Positions 1 to 12,100 of a stretch of 64,000 bases of DNA are shown in pieces. Origin of the DNA: Balaenoptera acutorostrata. Lineage: Eukaryota > Chordata > Mammalia > Artiodactyla > Balaenopteridae. The notes below the pieces were generated by a model that was not told where the DNA came from, made no database searches, and saw nothing but the letters and a program-made list of their open reading frames with translations. The stretch lies in NCBI RefSeq assembly GCF_949987535.1, contig NC_080075.1, forward strand, positions 930,001 to 994,000, written 5' to 3'. The position numbers and the translations under genes are program-made. Position 1 is the stretch's first letter. Each line of letters starts with the position of its first letter.

Positions 1-107
1 TTACTCTCCACAGAATGCTCGAAAGAATTATCCTGAAGGCCCTTAGTCACTACTCCTTTGAATATGTCTTCACCCAATCTCCTCAATGTTGACGTCATAG
101 TCGAATG
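1..107 (-). CDS. CCDC138: CCDC138 exon 12, cut by window edge
   Basis: After the acceptor TTTTTAACAG at 108, the frame reads [20 protein letters not shown] and onward without a stop to base 1. It continues exon 11 in phase 0. Only 107 bases are visible; the rest of the exon and the gene's 3' end lie to the left of the window. Confidence 0.92.
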
Positions 108-3100
108 CTGTTAAAAACATGTACTATCTTAGTACACTTACTCATGTTCAGAAAATATGTATTTTAAATACTACAATCCAATATATGAACTAAAAATAAG
201 CCAATCTTTTGCTAACTAAAAACAGATTAAATGGAGATGAAAATATGCAAAACTGGAAAGCAGTAATTTTATAATCAACTTTAAAAAATTATTTATACTA
301 CATATCTCTCTAAAAGAAATGGGTACAACTAAGAAATTAGAAACAGTAATTTCCAAAGAATTAAATTAGGAGAAGCACTATGACAAGATTCCATTTCAAA
401 ACATTTTAGAGCAGATCGTGAGAGATCTCTGGCACAGAGCAGCCAAAGGCACAGGGGGAGGCCCTTGGGGTCTGTGCTGCCCACTTTCACCACTGCTGGT
501 GAAGAGCCCAGCATCCCACAGTGCCGGCTCACACGCGATCATCTAGCGCCTCGCTGCTTTACAGCCCAGTCAGACTGTAAATGTCACCATGATTGTGATA
601 CATTTTATCAATTTCAGAAGAATAAAATGCTGGGTTAGAACCATGGACAATTCTCAGGGCGAATCAACTCAAACAAGAAAATGAGCAAAACAGAAATGAT
701 GGCATATTAACTACCTCTAAAACAACACAGGCTCTGACGGTTTTGCACAAATACGTTAAGAAGCCAACACAGGAAAAGCATTCAAACTGCTGCAGATGGG
801 AGTACTGAAGCCACACTGAGAAATAACTTAAAATTCCCTTTGTTATAAACCCATTCTCCAAACCCATATCACTGACTTTTGTAACAGCTTCCCCCATCCT
901 CTGGGGATTTCTGACCCATCTGTTCCCAAATCAGCACTGATCTTGCAATGTGGATAAAATGTCTCAGCTCTAGAATTTCTGCACATAAAATCAGAGACAG
1001 ATATACTGAGATTTTATGAGTGTCAGAGGTCAAATGATTTGGTGGTGAGTTGCACAAGCAGTGCCATCTAATTCACATATATTATCAGTAAGCTTTTGAT
1101 ATCATTAGGAAGAGATAATACATTTGTGCTTGAAAGCCTCAGTGTAAAAAGGTAATAGAAGAAAATATTTCAAAATCCTACTCAGAATAATGCATTAGAA
1201 AGACAGGATTAAGGGAATTTTGCTTATGTTTAAAAATAAGCTTTTTGTTTTCTTAAACGTGTGTTGATACTACTTCCCTCTAAGTGGAAACAGAAGAGAA
1301 ACCAAAGTCTTTGCTGAAGAACAACGTGAGGTCTCATGCATCTGTGCTCAGTGTGGCCCAGGACCTGCCTCCAGGGGTCGCTCGTCCCAGGACTTCAACC
1401 ATATTTTGTAGGACAGGTTGCCTTCTCTACTATAAGGCAAAAAACATGTCAAAAACAACTTTGACCCCCCCCCCAGGTTAACAAATTTTTTAAAATAGAA
1501 AATAAGATTTCTGGCCACAGGACTGAGTAGGTATTACCTCCCCCTAGTCTTCCTGCTCTGAGGACAACTAAACCCCCTGGACACTGTACAGAAAACAACC
1601 ACCAGATGACTAAAAGGCGGACAGAAGAAAGCAGGCTGGCTGGGGCCCCAAACACCCAATATGGCTTCAGACTTCCCAGATCTGGAGCCGAAAAAGCGGC
1701 CACCAAAGGACAGAGTATGCCCACCCTAACGCCAAGCGCTGATCTCTGGCCACAGGGGGAGAAAGGGCAGACCTGCGAGACAAAAAATGTGCAGACAAAA
1801 CTGCGCTCCAGCCAAACACCACAGAACAGCCTGTGGCCCAGCCCCCCAAAGCCAGCAAGGTCATCAGGAAGGTGGGGACTCCCACCCCCGCCAGGCGGAA
1901 AGGCAGCGTCAGCGGAGGCCACGCGGGAGCAGTGAGGCGCCCCCAGCCCCACCCCGGGTAGGGAGGGGCCCAGACCCCCCCCACGGCCTCCCATGGCCAC
2001 ACAGGCTGGCGGGGAACCGGGGCTTTGACTGAGGAGGCCCCTCGTCTGCAGAGCAGTGCCAGCCAGGCGAGACTAAATGTTTACTAACATCCGGAGTCTC
2101 ATGACACAATGCCGGAATGTCCAGTTTCCAACAGAGAATCACTAATCACACCAGGAGGACCTCAAACTGAATGAAAAAGGAAAACCAATGCTTGCCGACA
2201 CCAACATGACAAACACGCTAGAGGAGCTGTGGCGAAATGAGAAATTACAGACATTTTTGAAACAAATGAAGAAAAAAACAGAAAATCTCATCAAAGAAAA
2301 AGAAAGTCGTACCAAAGAAAACGTAAAGAAGAACCAAATAGAAATTTCATAACTGAAAACACAACAACCAAAACAAAACACTCAATGAACAGCCTGAACA
2401 GCAGAACAGAGAGAACAGAGGGAAGAATCAGTTAAGTGGGAAATACAATAACAGAAATTGCCCAATATGAACAGAAAGAAGAAAAAAAAAACTGAGGGAA
2501 AAAAATAGAGACTCAAGAAACTGAGGGACTGTCACAAAAGCTGTGACAGTGATGACAATCGGAACCCTGAAAGCAGCAGCAAGCCAAGCGGGGCCAAAGG
2601 AACAGCGGAAGGACGGCGGCTGGGAACCCGGCAGATTCAGCAGAAAACCATCTACAGAGGTTGAGGCAGCCGAGCAAGCCCCAAGGAGGACAGACCCAGA
2701 GATCAACGAGACACAGCACAGCCAAACTCATGAAAACTGAAGAAAGAGAACAAAACTGCAAGCGGTGTCAGAGAAATGAACGTATATGGGAAAGCAATTC
2801 AAATGGCAGCAGACTTCTTAACAGAAACCACAGAAACTGACTAAAAGGAATTGGCACATTTTGCAAACGCCGCAAGAAAAGAATTGTCGTCCCCAAATCT
2901 GATATCCAGTGAAAATATGCTTTAGAAATAAATGATGGGGAAATCAGAGCATTCTAAGATGAAGGAAAAGCTTCTGCACAGCAAAGGAAACCATAAACAA
3001 GATGAAAAGACAACCCTCAGAATGTGAGAAAATATTTGCAAACGAAGCAACCGACAAGAGATTAACCTCCAAAATATACAAACAGCTCAGCAACTCAATA

Positions 3101-6100
3101 GCAAAAAAACAAACAACCCAATCAAAAAATGGACAGAAGATCTAAATAGACATTTCACCAAGGAAGACAGACAGATGGCCAAAAGGCACATGAAAAGATG
3201 CTCAACATCACTAATTACTGAAGAAATGCAAATCAAAACTACAATGAAGTATCATGTCACACCGGTCAGAATGGCCATCATCAAAAAATCTACAAACAAT
3301 AAATGCTGGAGAGCGTGTGGAGAAAAGGGAACCCTCTTACACTGTTGGTGGGAATGTAAATTGGTACAGTCACTATGGAGAAGAGTATGGAGGTTCCTTA
3401 AAAAACTAAAAATAGAGCTACCATATGACCCAACAATCCCACTACTGGGCATATATCCCGAGTAAACTACAATTCAAAAAGACACATGCGCCCCAGTGTT
3501 CACTGCAGCACTATTTACAATAGCCAGGACATGGAAACAACCTAAATGTCCACTGAGAAAAGAATGGATAAAGAAGATGTGGTATATATATATACAGTGG
3601 AATACTGCTCAGCCATAAAAAGGGATGAAATAATGTCATTTGTAGCAACACGGGTGGACCTGGAGATTATCACACTAAGTGAAGTTAAGTCAGACAAAGA
3701 AAAACAAATATATGATATCGCTTATATGTGGAATCTAAAAAAAAAAAAAAAAGATACAAATGAACTTATTTACAAAACAGAAACAGACTCACTGAATTAG
3801 AAAACAAACTTATGGTTACCAAAGGGGAAAGGTTGGGGCAATAAATTGGGAGTTTGGGATTAGCATATACCTACTACTACATATAAAATAAATAAACAAT
3901 AAGGACCTACTGTATAGCATAGGGAACTCTGCTCAATATTCTGTAATAACCTAAATGGGAAAAGAATTTTAAAAGGAATAGATACATGTATATGTAGAAC
4001 TGAATCACTATGCTGTAGACGTGACAATAACACTGTTAATCAACTATACTCCAACATAAAATAAAAATTAAATTAAAAAAAATAAAAAAGAAAAGCAAGA
4101 CAGCTTGTCACCAGACTGCCTAAGGGAAGTTCTCCAAACAGGAGAGACGGAAGAAGGAGCCTCGGAACATCGGCAAGGAAGAGCACAGTGGGCTCAAACA
4201 CGGGTGAGCAGACAGACTTCCCTGCTCATCTTGAGGTCGTGTGTGACAGCTGAAGCAAAAACAGTAACACCGTCCAGTGTTAAGATTTGTCCTCAAGAAA
4301 ACCTACTTTACCAGAGCCTAACCTACTGGAGTTTTATCGGAGTCTAATCAGACTAGGGGACGGAAAATGACACCCAACTCCAGTGAACTCTATGCTCCTG
4401 CCCCACCTCAGGGGCAGAAGACCCGAGAGGCACCTGTGAAGTTCACAGGCCAGGGACACGTGCGCCCTGGAAGACTGCGACTTGATCACACAGCCACAGA
4501 GCACTCCCCTCCACACACCTGCCACCACAGCACTAAAGGCCTGTTTGCAGCAGCTCCGGTGCACAGTACGGCAGGTCCAGGTAGCAAGAAAGAATGACAA
4601 GGCACACCAAAAGGCAAAACACAGCTTGAAAAGCCAGAGCAAGCAACAGAATCAGACCCAAATACGGTAGGAATGTTGGAATAATCAGACTGGGAATTTA
4701 AAACAACTATGATTAACATGCCAAGAGCTCTAATGGAGAAAGGAGACAACATAAAAGAATAGACGGATAAAATAGGCAGAGAGATGAAATTCTGAGAAAG
4801 AACCAAAAGGAACACTAGAGATGAAAACCACTGCAAATGGAGAACAGCTTTGCTGGGCTCATCAGTGGAATCTACGCGGCTCCAGAAACAACCTCTGAGC
4901 TTGACGATACCTTCTGCAGAAACTTCAGACACTAAAAAGCAAAGAGAGGGCTTCCCTGGTGGCGCAGTGGTTGAGAATCTGCCTGCTAATGCAGGGGACA
5001 CGGGTTCGAGCCCTGGTCTGGGAGGATCCCACATGCCACGGAGCAGCTGGGCCCGTGAGCCACAACTACTGAGCCTGCGCGTCTGGAGCCTGTGCCCCGC
5101 GACGGGAGGGGCCGCGATAGTGAGAGGCCCGCGCACCGCGATGAAGAGTGGCCCCCACTTGCCGTAACTAGAGAAAGCCCTCGCACGAACTGAGGACCCA
5201 ACACAGCCAAAAATAAAGAAAGAAATAAATAAAGTAGCTATAAAATTTAAAAAAAAAAATGGCAAATCTCAATGACCACTGCTTTAATTAATAAGCATTA
5301 ATGTCTTGTGGGATTGAACATATATATGGAATTAAAAAAAAAAAAAAAAAAAAGCTAAGAGAGGGGCTTCCCTGGTGGCGCAGTGGGTAAGAATCCACCT
5401 GCCAATGCAGGTGACACAGGTTCGAGCCCTGGTCCGGGAAGATCCCACATGCCATGGAGCAACTAAGCCCGTGCACCACAACTACTGACCCTGCGCTCTA
5501 GAGCCCGCGAGCCACAACTACTGAGCCCGTGTGCCACAACTACTGAAGCCCACGCGCCCAGAGCCTGTGCTCCGCAACGAGAGAAGCCACCGCAATGAGA
5601 AGCCCACGCACCGCAACGAAGAGTAGACACCGCTCGCTGCAATTAGAGAAAGCCCGCACACAGCAACGAAGACCCAACGCAGCCACCCCTGCCAAAAAAA
5701 AAAAAAAAAAGCAAAGAGAAAAAGAAAAGACTGAAAAAATGGAACAGAATATACAAAAATTATGGGACAACTACAAAAGGTGTGACATACGGGTAATGGG
5801 AATACCAGAAGGAAAAGAGAAAAAGAAACAGAAGAAATACTTGAAACAATAATGACTGAGAACCTCCCTCAAATTAATGGCAGAAACAAAAACACAGAAC
5901 CAGGAAGCTCAGAGAACACCAAGTAGGATAAGTACCAAAAGAAAAAAGAAAACAAAACAAAACACTACACCAAAGTGTATCATCAACTACAGAAAATAAA
6001 AGCTAGGGACCTCCCTGGTGATGCAGTGGTTAAGACTCTGCACTTCCACCACAGGGGGCACAGGTTCAACCCCTGGTGGGGGAAGTAAGATCCCGCATGT

Positions 6101-9100
6101 CGCGCAGCTGGAAAAAAGAAAGAAAAGAAAAGCTAATGAAAAGAATCCTAATAGAAGCCAGAGGAAAAAACAGCTCACCTATAGCAGAGCAAAGATAAGA
6201 ATTACATCCAGGTTCTCTTCAAAAGCCACATAAGTACGAAGAGTGCAGAGGAGGTATTTAAAGTGTTGAGGGAAAAACCTGCCAACTTAGAGTTCTATAT
6301 ACCGCAAAATCATCCACCAGAAATGAAGTGGAAATAAAGATTTTCTCAGATCAACAAAAATTGAAGGAATCTGTTACCAGTAGACCTGTCTTGCAAGAAA
6401 TACTAACAAAAATTCTTTAGAGAGAAGGAAATTATATATCTTGGGAAACTTGGATGTACACAAAGTAAGAACATTAGGGAAGGAAGAAGTGCAAGTAAAA
6501 TAAAAACACTTATTTTTCTTATTCTTAATTGGTCTAACAGATAACAGTTTGCTGAAAGTAATAGCAACAAGGTATTCGATTATGTATGCATGTGTGTGTT
6601 TATATGTGCATGTGTGTATAACATATATACACACGTGTGTGTGCTTATGTATAGGGGTAATGAATGACAGCAATGATACAAAAGAATAAAACACAGAAGA
6701 AAAGAATTAGGGAGGGAGGGGCAAGATGGCAGAAGAGTAAGACGCGGAGATCACCTTCCTTCCCACAGATAACAGTAGAAATACATCTACAGAACACCCA
6801 CTGAACGCTGGCAGAAGACGTCAGACCTCCCAAAAGGCAAGAAACTCCCCATGTACTTGGGTAGGGCAAAAGAAAAAAGAAATAACAGAGACAAAAGAAT
6901 ACGGACAGGACCTGCACCAGTGGGAGGGAGCCGTGAAGGAGGAAAGGATTCCACACACTAGGAAGCCCCTTCGCGGGCAGAGACTGCGGGTGGCGGAGGG
7001 GGGAGCTTCGGAGCCGCGGAGTAGAGCACAGCCACAGGGGTGCGGAGGGCAAAGCGGAGAGACTCCCGCACGGAGGCTTGGCGCCGAGCAGCGCTCACCA
7101 GCCTGAGAGGCTTGTCTGCTCAGCTGCCAGGGCGGGTGGGGGCTGGGAGCTGAGGCTTGGGCTTTGGTGCTAGCCGGGAGGGAGTCCGGGAAACAGTCTG
7201 CAGCTGCCAAAGAGGCAAGAGACTTTTTCTTGCCTCTTTGTTTTGCGGCGCGCAAGGAGAGGGGATTCAGAGCGCCGCCTAAACGAACTCCAGAGACGGG
7301 CGCGAGCTGCGGCTATCAGCGCAGACCCCAGAGGCGGGCGCGAGCCGCAGTTATCAGCGCGGACCCCAGAGACGGGCATGAGACGCTAAGGCTGCTGCTG
7401 CCGCCACCAAGAAGCCTGTGTGCGAGCACAGATCACTCTCCACACCGCCCCTCCCGGAAGCCTGTGCAGCCCGCCGCCGCCAGGGTCCCGTGATCCAGGG
7501 ACAACTTCCCCGGGAGAACGCACGGCGCACCTCAGGCTGCTGCAACGTCATGCCGGCCTCTGCCGCCGCAGGCTCGCCCCGCATCCGTACCCCTCCCTCC
7601 CCCCCAGCCTGAGTGAGCCAGAGCCCCCGAAGCAGCTGCTCCTTTAACCCCGTTCTGTCTGGGCGGGGAACAGACACCCTCAGGCGACCTACATGCAGAG
7701 GCGGATCCAAATCCAAAGCTGAACCCCGGGAGCTGTGCGAACAAAGAAGAGAAAGGGAAATCTCTCCCAGCAGCCTCAGGAGCAGCGGATTAAAGCTCCA
7801 CAAACAACTTGATGTACCCTGCATCTGTTGAATACCTGAATAGACAACGAATCATCCCAAATTCAAGAGGTGGACTTTGGGAGAAGGATATATTAATTTT
7901 TCCCCTTTTCCTTTTTTTGTGAGTGTATATGTGTATGCTTCTGGGTGAGATTTTGTCTGTATAGCTTTGCTTTCACCATTAGTCCTAGGGTTAGGTCTGT
8001 GTTTTTTTTTTTTTTTTTTACTTAAAAAATTTTTTTTCCTAATAAATGTTTTATTAATAATTTTTTCCTTATTTTCTATTTTTAGAAATTAAAAAAAATT
8101 TTTAATAAGTTTTTTCATATTTTTTATTTTAAAAAATTAAAAATTTTTTTCTTAATAAATTTTTTTCTTAATAATTTTTTTCTTATTTTTTACTATAAAA
8201 AATTAATAAATCTATTTTTTTAAATTTATTTTATTTTATTTTTTATTTTGTTTTATTTTTGGCTGTGTTGGGTCTTCATTGCTGCGCGCGGGCTTTCTCT
8301 AGTTGCGGTGAGCGGGGGCTACTCTTTGTTGCAGTGCGCAGGCCTCTCATTGCAGTGGCTTCTCTTATTGTGGAGCACGGGCTCTAGGGTGTGCGGGCTT
8401 CAGTAGTTGTGGCACGCAGGCTCAGTAGTTGTGGCTTGCGGGCTCTAGAGCGCAGTCTCAGTAGTTGTGGCGCACAGGCTTAGTTGCTCCGCGGCATGTG
8501 GGATCTTCCTGGACCAGGGCTCGAACCCGTGTCCCCTGCGTTGGCAGGCGGATTCGTAACCACTGCGCCACCAGGGAAGGCCAATAAATCTATTTTTAAA
8601 AATTAAAAAAATTTTTTTTTCTGAATACATTTATTCTTAATAATTTTTTTCTTATTTTTTATTATAATAGCTTTATTTTATTTTATTTTATCCTCTTTCT
8701 TTCTTTCTTTCTATTTTTTTCTCCCTTTTATTCTGAGCAGTGTGGATGAAAGGCTCTTGGTGCTCCAGCCAGGCATCAGGGCTGTGCCTCTGAGGTGGGA
8801 GAGCCAACTTCAGGACACTGGTCCACAAGAGACCTCCCAGCTCCACGTAATACCAAACGGCAAAAATCTCTCAGAGATCTCCATCTCAACATCAAGACCC
8901 AGCTTCACTCAACGACCAGCAAGCTACAGTGCTGGACACCCTATGCCAAACAACTAGCAAGACAGGAACACAGCCCCATCCATTAGCAGAGAGGCTGCCT
9001 AAAATCATAATAAGGCCACAGATACCCCAAAACACACCACCAGACGTGGACGTGCCCACCAGAAAGACAAGATCCAGCCTCATCCACCAGAACTCAGGCA

Positions 9101-12100
9101 CTAGTCCCCTCCACCAGGAAGCCTACACAACCCACTGAACCAACCTTAGCCCCTGGGGACAGATACCAAAAACAACGGGAACTAGGAACCTGCAGCCTGT
9201 GAAAAGGAGACCGCAAACACAGTAAGATAAGCAAAATGAGATGACAGAAAAACACACAGCAGATGAAGAAGCAGGGTCAAAACACACTGGACTTAACAAA
9301 TGAAGAGGAAATAGGTAGTCTACCTGAAAAAGAATTCAGAATAATGATAGTAAGGATGATCTAAAATCTTGGAAATAGAATAGACAAAATGCAAGAAACA
9401 TTTAACAAGGATGTAGAAGAACTAAAGAGGAACCAAGCAATGATGAAAAACACAATAAATGAAATTAAAAATACTCTAGATGGGATCAATAGTAGAATAA
9501 CTGAGGCAGAAGAAAGGATAAGTGACCTGGAAGATAAAATGGTGGAAATAACTACTACAGAGCAGGATAAAGAAAAAAGAATGAAAAGAACTGAGGACAG
9601 TCTCAGAGACCTCTGGGACAACATTAAACGTGCCAACATTCGAATTATAGGGGTACCAGAAGAAGAAGAGAAAAAGAAAGGGACTGAGAAAATTTTTGAA
9701 GAGATTATAGTTGAAAACTTCCCTAATATGGGAAAGGAAATAGTTAATCAAGTCCTGGAAGCACAGAGAGTCCCATACAGGATAAACCCAAGGAGGAACA
9801 CGCCAAGACACATATTAATCAAACTGTCAAAAATTAAATATAAGGAAAACATATTAAAGGCAGCAAGGGAAAAAAAACAAATAACACACAAGGGAATCCC
9901 CATAAGGTTAACATCTGATCTATCAGCAGAAACTCTGCAAGCCAGAAGGGAGTGGCAGGATATACTTAAAGTCATGAAGGAGAAAAACCTACAACCAAGA
10001 TTACTCTACCCAGCAAGGATCTCATTCAGATTCGATGGAGAAATTAAAACCTTTACAGACAAGCAAAAGCTGAGAGAGTTCAGCACCACCAAACCAGCTT
10101 TACAACAAATGCTAAAGGAAATTCTCTAGGCAAGAAACACAAGAGAAGGAAAACACCTACAATAACAAACCCAATACATTTAAGAAAATGGGAATAGGAA
10201 CATACATATCGATAATTACCTTGAATGTAAATGGATTAAATGCTCCCACCAAAAGACACAGGCTGGCTGAATGGATACAAAAACAAGACCCATACATATG
10301 CTGTCTACAAGAGACCCACTTCAGACCTAGGGACACATACAGACTGAAAGTGAGGGGATGGAAAAAGATATTCCATGCAAATGGAAATCAAAAGAAAGCT
10401 GGAGTAGCAATTCTCATATCAGACAAAATAGACTTTAAAATAAAGACTATTACAAGAGACAAAGAAGGACACTATATAATGATCAAGGGATCGATCCAAG
10501 AGGAAGGTATAACAATTGTAAATATTTATGCACCCAACATAGGAGCACCTCAATACATAAGGCAAATACTAACAGCCATGAAAGGGGAAATTGACAGCAA
10601 CACAATCATAGTAGGGGACTTTAACACCCCACTTTCACCAATGGACAGATCATCCAAAATGAAAATAAATAAGGAAACACAAGCTTTAAATGATACATTA
10701 AACAATATGGACTTAATTGATATTTATAGGACATTCCACCCAAAAACAACAGAATACACATTTTTCTCAAGTGCTCATGGAACATTCTCCAGGATAGATC
10801 ATATCTTGGGTCACAAATCAAGCCTTGGTAAATTTAAGAAAATTGAAATCGTATCAAGTATCTTTTCCGACCACAATGCTATGAGACTAGATATCAATTA
10901 CAGGAAAAGATCTGTAAAAAATACAAACACATGGAGGCTACACAATACATTACTTAATAACGAAGTGATTACTGAAGAAATCAAAGGGGAAATCAAAAAA
11001 TACCTAGAAACAAATGACAATGGAGACACGACGACCCAAAACCTATGGGACACAGCAAAAGCAGTGCTAAGAGGGAAGTTTATAGCAATACAAGCCTACC
11101 TCAAGAAACAGGAAACATCTCGAATAAACAACCTAACCTTGCACCTAAAGCAATTAGAGAAAGAAGAACAAAAAAACCCCAAAGCCAGCAGAAGGAAAGA
11201 AATTATAAAGATCAGGTCAGAAATAATTGAAAAAGAAATGAAGGAAACAATAGCAAAAATCAATGAAACTAAAAGCTGGTTCTTTGAGAAGATAAACAAA
11301 ATTGATAAACCATTAGCCAGACTCATCAAGAGAAAAAGGGAGAAGACTCAGATCAATAGAATTAGAAATGAAAAAGGAGAAGTAACCACTGACACTGCAG
11401 AAATACAAACGATCATGAGAGATTACTACAAGCAACTGTATGTCAATAAACTGGACAACCTGGAAGAAATGGACAGATTCTTAGAAATGCACAACCTACC
11501 GAGACTGAACCAGGAAGAAATAGAAAATATGAACAGACCAATCACAAGCACTGAAATTGAAACTGTGATTAAAAATCTTCCAACAAACAAAAGCCCAGGA
11601 CCAGATGGCTTCACAGGTGAATTCTATCAAACATTTAGAGAAGAGCTAACACCTATCCTTCTCAAACTCTTCCAAAATATAGCAGAGGGAGGAGCACTCC
11701 CAAACTCATCCTACGAGGCCACCATCACCCTGATACCAAAACCAGACAAAGATGTCACAAAGAAAGAAAACTACAGGCCAATATCACTGATGAACATAGA
11801 TGCAAAAATCCTCAACAAAATACTAGCAAACAGAATCCAACAGCACATTAAAAGGATTATACACCATGATCAAGTGGGGTTTATTCCAGGAATGCAAGGA
11901 TTCTTCAATATATGCAAATCAATCAACGGGATACATCACATTAACAAATTGAAGGAGAAAAACCATATGATCATCTCAATAGATGCAGAGAAAGCTTTTG
12001 ACAAAATTCAACACCCATTTATGATAAAAGCCCTGCAGAAAGTAGGCATAGAGGGAAATTTCCTCAACATAATAAAGGCCATATATAACAAACCCACAGT

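Larger units (their letters stand above)
4091..6698 (+). mobile_element. Old L1, 5' segment, split by later insertions
   Basis: Degraded L1 5'UTR and ORF1 (for example the region coding for [19 protein letters not shown] at 5,730-5,790). It is interrupted by SINEs at 4,948, 5,364 and 6,006, and its continuation after the full-length L1 starts at 14,408. No intact frame remains. Confidence 0.7.

Noticed and set aside
664..1057. Possible further CCDC138 exon near 870 on the minus strand
   Set aside because: Exon 12 at 1-107 already follows exon 11 in phase, and the 870 region does not resemble the protein.
1449..2002. 183-codon minus-strand frame
   Set aside because: Antisense reading of an L1 5'UTR.
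4948..5030. tRNA-gene-like A and B boxes
   Set aside because: They belong to SINE heads; no cloverleaf with intact acceptor stem is seen, here or in the other copies.
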